This document shows, piece by piece, positions 58,929 through 64,000 of a DNA stretch of 64,000 nucleotides; positions within the stretch are counted from its first letter, which is position 1, and each line of letters opens with the position of its first letter. The stretch is taken from assembly GCA_009192285.1 (NCBI GenBank), contig CM018606.1, forward strand, positions 734,081 to 798,080, in the 5' to 3' direction. A model generated the notes under the pieces. It made no database searches and was not told the DNA's origin. It worked only from the letters and a program-made list of their open reading frames with translations. The position numbers and the translations under genes are program-made. The stretch is from Morchella semilibera. Lineage: Eukaryota > Ascomycota > Pezizomycetes > Pezizales > Morchellaceae.

Positions 58929-61900
58929 TTAGTCTCCAAGAGCCTTCTTGAGATCGTTCCATCGATTTTTCAATAAGTCGTAATCCTCGTTGATCTAATT
59001 CAATTAGTAAAGGTTTGCTCTTAATCTTGGCTAGGAAGTTATTACCGTCGCTAGTTGCATCTTAGTGCTAACCAGTTCCTTCTCCATTTCCATCATGTTC
59101 TCCTCTAAAATTTGGTTTTCTGTATGCACAGCTAGGTTCTTTTCCATGAGAATACGCATTTCCTCCCGGAATCGGTCTTCGATTTCTTGAGGCTGCCTAT
59201 CAAGTGAATCCTTCAACATTTCAACCTTCTCTTTGAGCTCTTCGTTTTCGTCCGCGAGTTGATCATTCAATACTTTGAGCTCCACCTCGCTACTAGCGAT
59301 TCTGACATATTCGCGGTTAAGCTCTTCATTCTGCTCTTCGAGTTTCTTAACCTTTAGAGTCGAATTCAGGTTGGCTCGTTTCAAGGTTTCTAATTCTTGT
59401 TCGGCCTCTCTCTTTACCCTCACTATTTCGTCCCACTCCCGTTCATAGCGATCAAGAGTTTCCTGGGAGATTTTAATAGCACATGCATCCTGTACCATGT
59501 GATTCGCTCTGTACACCTCCTTTTCGCCTCCATTTCCAAAAAATCCAGCTTCTTTGACACTCGATGCGCTCGGCGTGACATCCAAGTACACATCAAAAAG
59601 CCGCTCCTTCAGAAATGGCCCCAAATTATCAAACTCCATACCAAGTAGAGTGCTAGCGTTCTTTCCCATCATTACAATTCCAAACTTCAGGATTGGTCCC
59701 TCTAGACCTTCACTAAAAAGTAGGTCGAAAACCCTCAAGACCAACTGCAATGGGAATTTATAGGTGAAAAGTGTGAGGAACCATTGCGCGGCATAAAGGG
59801 ATGATTCAATCCCTTGGCGTTTGAGGTGAATGGCGAGCTTAGGTTCATAATCCTCCAAAATTCTGTCGTATTGGAAAAGGCGGAGCTCAAGGCCTTTCAT
59901 TTTATCCTGGAACATCGCGCGCATCTTGTACTTGTTCATAAGCTTGACAAAAAACGCAAAAAGCTTCCTCCTCGGTCATCTAGGATTATTATTTTAGTAG
60001 CTGTAAATTTAGAGACGGTGTTCAGAACTTACATTTAACAGGAGAACAGTGGCAATGAAAGTCATGCCTTGTGTATACCCAACTTCGGGATCGAAAAGCG
60101 CGTAGGCCTTACAGACGCCCATAAGTGCCTTCTGGTCTACCTTATACTTCCCGAAGCTAGTCCGATCGCCCAAATCTCTCTTGATAACCTTTTCCAACTG
60201 GGCAACTGTCTTCCCCCATGTACTCTTGACTCTGGGGTCTAGCTTAGGGCTAGTGATAGAGCCCAGTTTAGGGGATGACTGACTTGATGATGGCGAAGGA
60301 TCCCAAAGCCAATGGTTGCCAAAAATAGGCCGTGCATCTTCTGATGTTGCAATTCCTGGCAGAGCAACGACATCACGATACATAGCTTCCATTTCTAAGG
60401 ATTTACTAGATGCCATGCTTTGCCATATCGTACCTCTAAGGGTCGGCGGGATTCCAGCTTGCACCGCTTGGCTGAGCTCGACGGGTTTCTCCGAAGCAAC
60501 TTTATCGGCATCGTCGACAACAGCTTGCCAGAGATCCCAATCAATTTCGTCCTCCTTTATTGAAGAAGCAGCAGGGGCTGTTCCAGGAGAGGATGCGTCC
60601 TCTGGAAGTGGTGTTGTAGGTGTACCTCCAAATCCAATTGCTGAAAACATTGAGCCCTTGCCCGCGGTATCTTTATCCTCATCGGCGGGTGCGGGCATGC
60701 CCTCCCGAGCTTCTCTTATTTTCTTGAAGTTTTCTCTCAGGTTCTGGGTCCCTCTGGCTGCCTCTTTCTCCTTCTCCTCTCTCTCAGATTCTAGTGCATG
60801 CAACCACGAATCGCTGTTCCCTTGCATTGTAGGCGCATTAGAGGCAACGGAAGCCAGAGTGGCAATGGATGAAGCAGTGGCTCTCCTGGAATTAGATTGT
60901 GCCGAGCTTGATGCGGTAGCCGCGGTAGGAGTGCTAGGGCTAGAGCGAAGCCAACTAAAGGGGGATCTCCTGACAGGGGTGGAGGAGGTGGTGGTTGGGG
61001 AGCTGCTGCTGGGGTGTGGGAGGGAGTGGCGGCTGAGTTGGGGCAGAAAGCTTTCTGGGAGGAAGCACTGGAGCAGCTGCCTTGGAAGTGGTAGTTGAGT
61101 TCTGGGAGCTGGCTGTAGATGACCTTGAGAATCTGTTTGTGATTGATCCAGCGATTGATTCGACTATAGAGGTGGGAGATGTAGATACGACCGGCGGTGG
61201 TTCGATGGCAGTAGGGGCAGAATCCTTTGGCGGGGGAAGCTCATCAATGAGAGATACTTCATCGAGAGAGGAAGTTGATATACGCCGCTGGCTGGTAGGT
61301 GACTTTGGCATACCGGCATCATTAACTGAGTCATTGATAGTTGTGGCAGGGGTTACAGACTGCTGGCTGTTCCGGTTATTGGTTGGGGGATTCGATACTG
61401 TCGGCGATGGTAGGGAGCCCTCTTTGGAGGAAGTAGTAGACGATTGTGTGAGCCTGCGTGTCAGGAGGCCCGGGACTGTAGACTCTGGAGCATCTGCGAA
61501 TCCATCTTCAGAGCTTGTTTCCTGAAGTGGAAAAATAAATGTGTTAGTGGCAACGGGAGAAGATGTGATAGTTTGAGACATGAAGATTGCAGTAAAGAGC
61601 CCAAGGAGAACTTTTATTTAAAGGGGAAAGGGGATTATAGGGTGAAATGGACTAAGGGTTTATTCTTCAAGAAGGTAAAGTGATTTGAATAGAATAGGGG
61701 TGGGCACTGTAGAGGTAGAATGGCGGGCCCATTAAACAGAACGAAAGAGAATGGGGCAAGAAGGGATCCGGGTTGGAATACTCGGGGAATGGGGGTGTAA
61801 TAATATTGAAGTAGCGTACCTCATCATCATCACCACATTTGTCCTCTTTGGCACTGGTAGTTTCGTTATTTACCTTTCCGGCATCAACGGAATTCGTGGT

Positions 61901-62014
61901 CTTAGTAGAGATGATAGAGTCCCTGATGCCTTTCTTGTCGCCTAGTTCATCCGCAGTAGCGTTAGTAGAGCCAGCGGCTTCCCCCTCTGTGGGTTTTTCG
62001 CCATTGTCAGGCAT
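58929..62014 (-). CDS. GYP5: TBC-domain Rab GTPase-activating protein, Gyp5-like, with two apparent frame breaks (about 893 aa)
   Basis: Exons in translation order are 62014-61820, 61521-60033, 59979-59046 and 58994-58929. The acidic, Ser/Pro-rich N-terminus includes SH3-ligand-like PVLPPRKLSAPTQPPLPPTP and VRRSPFSWLRSSPS. The TBC domain (about residues 415-640) has GIPPTLRGTIWQ, the Arg-finger region RDLGDRTSFGKY and the Gln-finger GYTQGM, so the dual-finger GAP chemistry is present. A long coiled coil (about 730-870) and the end NEDYDLLKNRWNDLKKALGD match Gyp5-type GAPs, which act on Ypt1/Sec4-type Rabs in ER-Golgi and exocytic traffic. Frame changes are needed near 60975-61020 (C-rich) and at T6 (59949-59954, minus strand). 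The second can instead be bridged by a downstream AAG acceptor that drops EEEAFC. An alternative start is at 61581. Confidence 0.82.
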
Positions 62015-63782
62015 TTCGAGAGTCCGTTGTTATTAGCGGTGATGTTTGTTATTGCTTTTTCCCTTGCAATCACAAGCGAACTGCAGGAGGTGTCAAGGCA
62101 ACGGAGCCAGTTTAAATATAGCAGACAGGCTGACAGCTTCTTTACACCAGGAAGACTTGCTTTGAAACTTTATCGTTCCGTGTTGAGCAATAGAGATCTT
62201 TGGGATGTTACTCAAGCCGTTGCTGTGCTGTGCTGTGCTGTGCTGGTGGTACCTTAAAAGGTGTCCACTCGAGCCCCTCCAAGCAACTGAATTCCAAAAT
62301 CTTCAGTCCGAGATAATTGAGTAGAAAGTAAGTGAGGGCGATATATGACGGCCAGCCGGTAGAAGTGAGATTAAATTAAGTCACACTGAGCTGGGAACTA
62401 TTTGAGGTGTGAAGAAAAGTGGAGCAAAGTAAAGTACTCTCGTCAATTTATTTCGGGGCATGCTCAGCTATATATTCTGACTACATTTGGCTGGGGACTC
62501 GGTGAGACAAGAAACGCGCGGTGGAAGGGCCAGGAAGGGCAGAGCAGGGGCAGGATGGGGTTTAGTCATGATAACCGCTGCAGGTCGGGTCCGGGAAAGG
62601 GATGCGAGCCAAAACCATGCCGCTGGCGGCTTTACCGTAGCCATGGTCGGATTGGCCAATGAAACGGCTGCAGGAGAAGAGTAGACAGAAGTAGGAAAAG
62701 AAGGCACCTTGATAAGAGCTGGCGTGATCGAGCTGGTACGTCCTTTACATGGATATATGTAAGCAGCGTGTACCCAAGGTCAATCAATATGATACAGCAG
62801 CACAATTATTTGGGTACAGTGGAGCTTTGAAAGTATGAATTGAATGGCGTGTGAAATTCTGGAAATGGACCTCCCACGTTCACCATATTTCTTCTGGTAT
62901 TTCTAGAACCTCAACAGTTCGGTGATCAAAGCTTAAGCGGCTAGATACAAGGGACTTTCCGTATTGAGATGCAGACGGAAGTACATGCTATAGTTGTATG
63001 GACTATACATACAGCATTGTATTTATGTGCTAACTCTGCACGGACAGTTTATGTACCCGGGCATCGTGTGCATGTGAGTATTATTGAAGAGGTTGGGGAT
63101 GTTGTTGGCCAGCAAAAGTGAGTGGATGACAATTGACATAAGGCTACTGCTACCTAACTGTTAGCTCAAGGGTTCGCGGTTGCCTGAATCATCACCCTAG
63201 TTACCCTACGCATAGCAACTATGCTCAATCCTCCACTGCTGCTTCCCCTCCATCTATCTCCAATCAACACATCCCCCCCGCTCACCCCGCCCTCATCCGA
63301 CTTCGTTTTGAAAGGATAGCCCAGCAACGTAGAGACTGCACTCTCTCTCTGTTCTATTCTCTCATCAGATAACAGCCATCTTCTTCTCCTCAACCCATCC
63401 TCTCATTGTTCTCACTGTCTCCAAATCTATTTTCTTATCTCGTGACGAATTTGTACTCACTACTAATCTGCCACAGCCAGACGAGCAGTTTATATATTCT
63501 CTGTTGTACTGTCCTAAATTTTCGTTACCCACAGAAGCTCGCGGAACATCTAGTGTGTTGCTGCTGGCACAGGGCCGACGTGACGTCGTGACGCAAGCGA
63601 GCGCAACAAACTTCCCCAGTCTCGTCATCTCTATCCCCACCACAGTCCGTTATCCATCACCACAAGTTTTCTACCATCATACAATCCTTTAAACAACTAT
63701 TTTACTTCTCCCTCCTCTCACTCTCGATATTGTAAAGAATCAATAGCTTGTCCCTTGTGTTCTTGATACCACAAACTTCGCT
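62015..63782. other. Spacer/promoter region (1.8 kb)
   Basis: This is the upstream region of the Gyp5-like gene and of a possible plus-strand gene at the right edge. It contains five tandem TGCTG units (62221-62245). The pyrimidine-rich stretch 63600-63780 looks like a fungal leader. Frames here lack domains. Confidence 0.4.
62221..62245 (+). repeat. (TGCTG)5 pentanucleotide repeat
   Basis: Five exact tandem copies of TGCTG. Confidence 0.9.
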
Positions 63783-64000
63783 ATGCGGATAAAAAAGACC
63801 GCTACAGCCAAACATGAGGCAACTCTCGTAAGTCATCTACGCAATTTGAAGCTTTGAACCAAACATACCCCAGTATTCCTTCCTTTGAAAGCACTCCCAG
63901 CTCTCGAGCTAGTCGAATGTGACTTGCTTACACCATGACCTCCAGTCCCCCTTCCTGCGAAACTTCATCGCCACAGCAACCTCTATTCCAGTAAACGAGC
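63783..64000 (+). CDS. Possible 5' end of a gene running off the right edge
   Basis: After a long pyrimidine-rich leader, ATG at 63783 opens 15 codons (MRIKKTATAKHEATL) and ends exactly at a consensus GTAAGT donor (63828). A TAG acceptor at 63911-63913 would continue an open frame (SNVTCLHHDLQSPFL) to the edge of the window. Alternatively the gene starts at the ATG near 63936 (MTSSPPSCETSSPQQPLFQ). The evidence is only positional and compositional; the product is unknown and the model is incomplete. Confidence 0.3.

Overview
The window is nuclear DNA of a filamentous ascomycete (Pezizomycotina). The evidence is the many 50-115 nt spliceosomal introns (GTAAGT-like donors, CTAAC/CTGAC-like branch sites, CAG/TAG acceptors), an intron-containing tRNA-Arg, introns in RPS16, and several proteins typical of these fungi: a DOCK exchange factor with an SH3 domain, an Ama1-like APC/C activator, a Gyp5-like RabGAP and a large membrane-anchored ankyrin protein. 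Genes are sparse, with long AT-rich spacers full of homopolymers and short palindromes. That would suit a large-genome lineage such as the Pezizomycetes, but the class is inference.

Layout. 0-5 kb: a three-exon conserved hypothetical gene, then tRNA-Glu(TTC) and tRNA-Arg(ACG) in a G-rich, repeat-like spacer. 5-7 kb: a secreted type-B carboxylesterase on the minus strand, followed by about 4 kb without a recognisable gene. 11-13.3 kb: a five-exon unknown, probably nuclear protein (minus). 15.3-18.7 kb: a BRD8-like SANT/bromodomain subunit of a NuA4-type acetyltransferase (plus). 21-22 kb: a small single-pass Ser/Thr-rich membrane protein. 22.6-25 kb: a Cdc20/Fizzy-family APC/C activator of Ama1 type (minus). 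26.4-31.9 kb: a membrane/ankyrin protein with one frame break (plus). 33.7-40.5 kb: a DOCK-family GEF (minus). 40.5-47 kb: gene-poor, with a 167-bp foldback element that looks like a mariner-type MITE. 47-50 kb: KRR1 and an ATS1/RCC1-like gene, divergent. 52.9-54.3 kb: RPS16 and MRPL33, divergent and only about 450 bp apart. 55.8-57.1 kb: a secreted protein with Gly/Asn/Asp repeat arrays at both ends (minus). 58.9-62 kb: a Gyp5-like TBC protein with two apparent 1-nt frame breaks (minus). 63.8-64 kb: perhaps the first exon of a further plus-strand gene.

The genes are independent housekeeping and regulatory loci with no operon logic and no biosynthetic cluster. Shared themes are ribosome production (KRR1, RPS16, MRPL33), small-GTPase control (DOCK, Gyp5-like, RCC1-like) and chromatin or cell-cycle control (BRD8-like, Ama1-like). 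The most unusual signals are a strong excess of the octamer TACATGTA confined to spacers, two long perfect palindromes, the MITE-like element, the membrane-ankyrin architecture, and 1-nt frame breaks in two otherwise well-preserved genes. All exon borders were read by eye from splice consensus and frame continuity; no alignment or RNA evidence was available.
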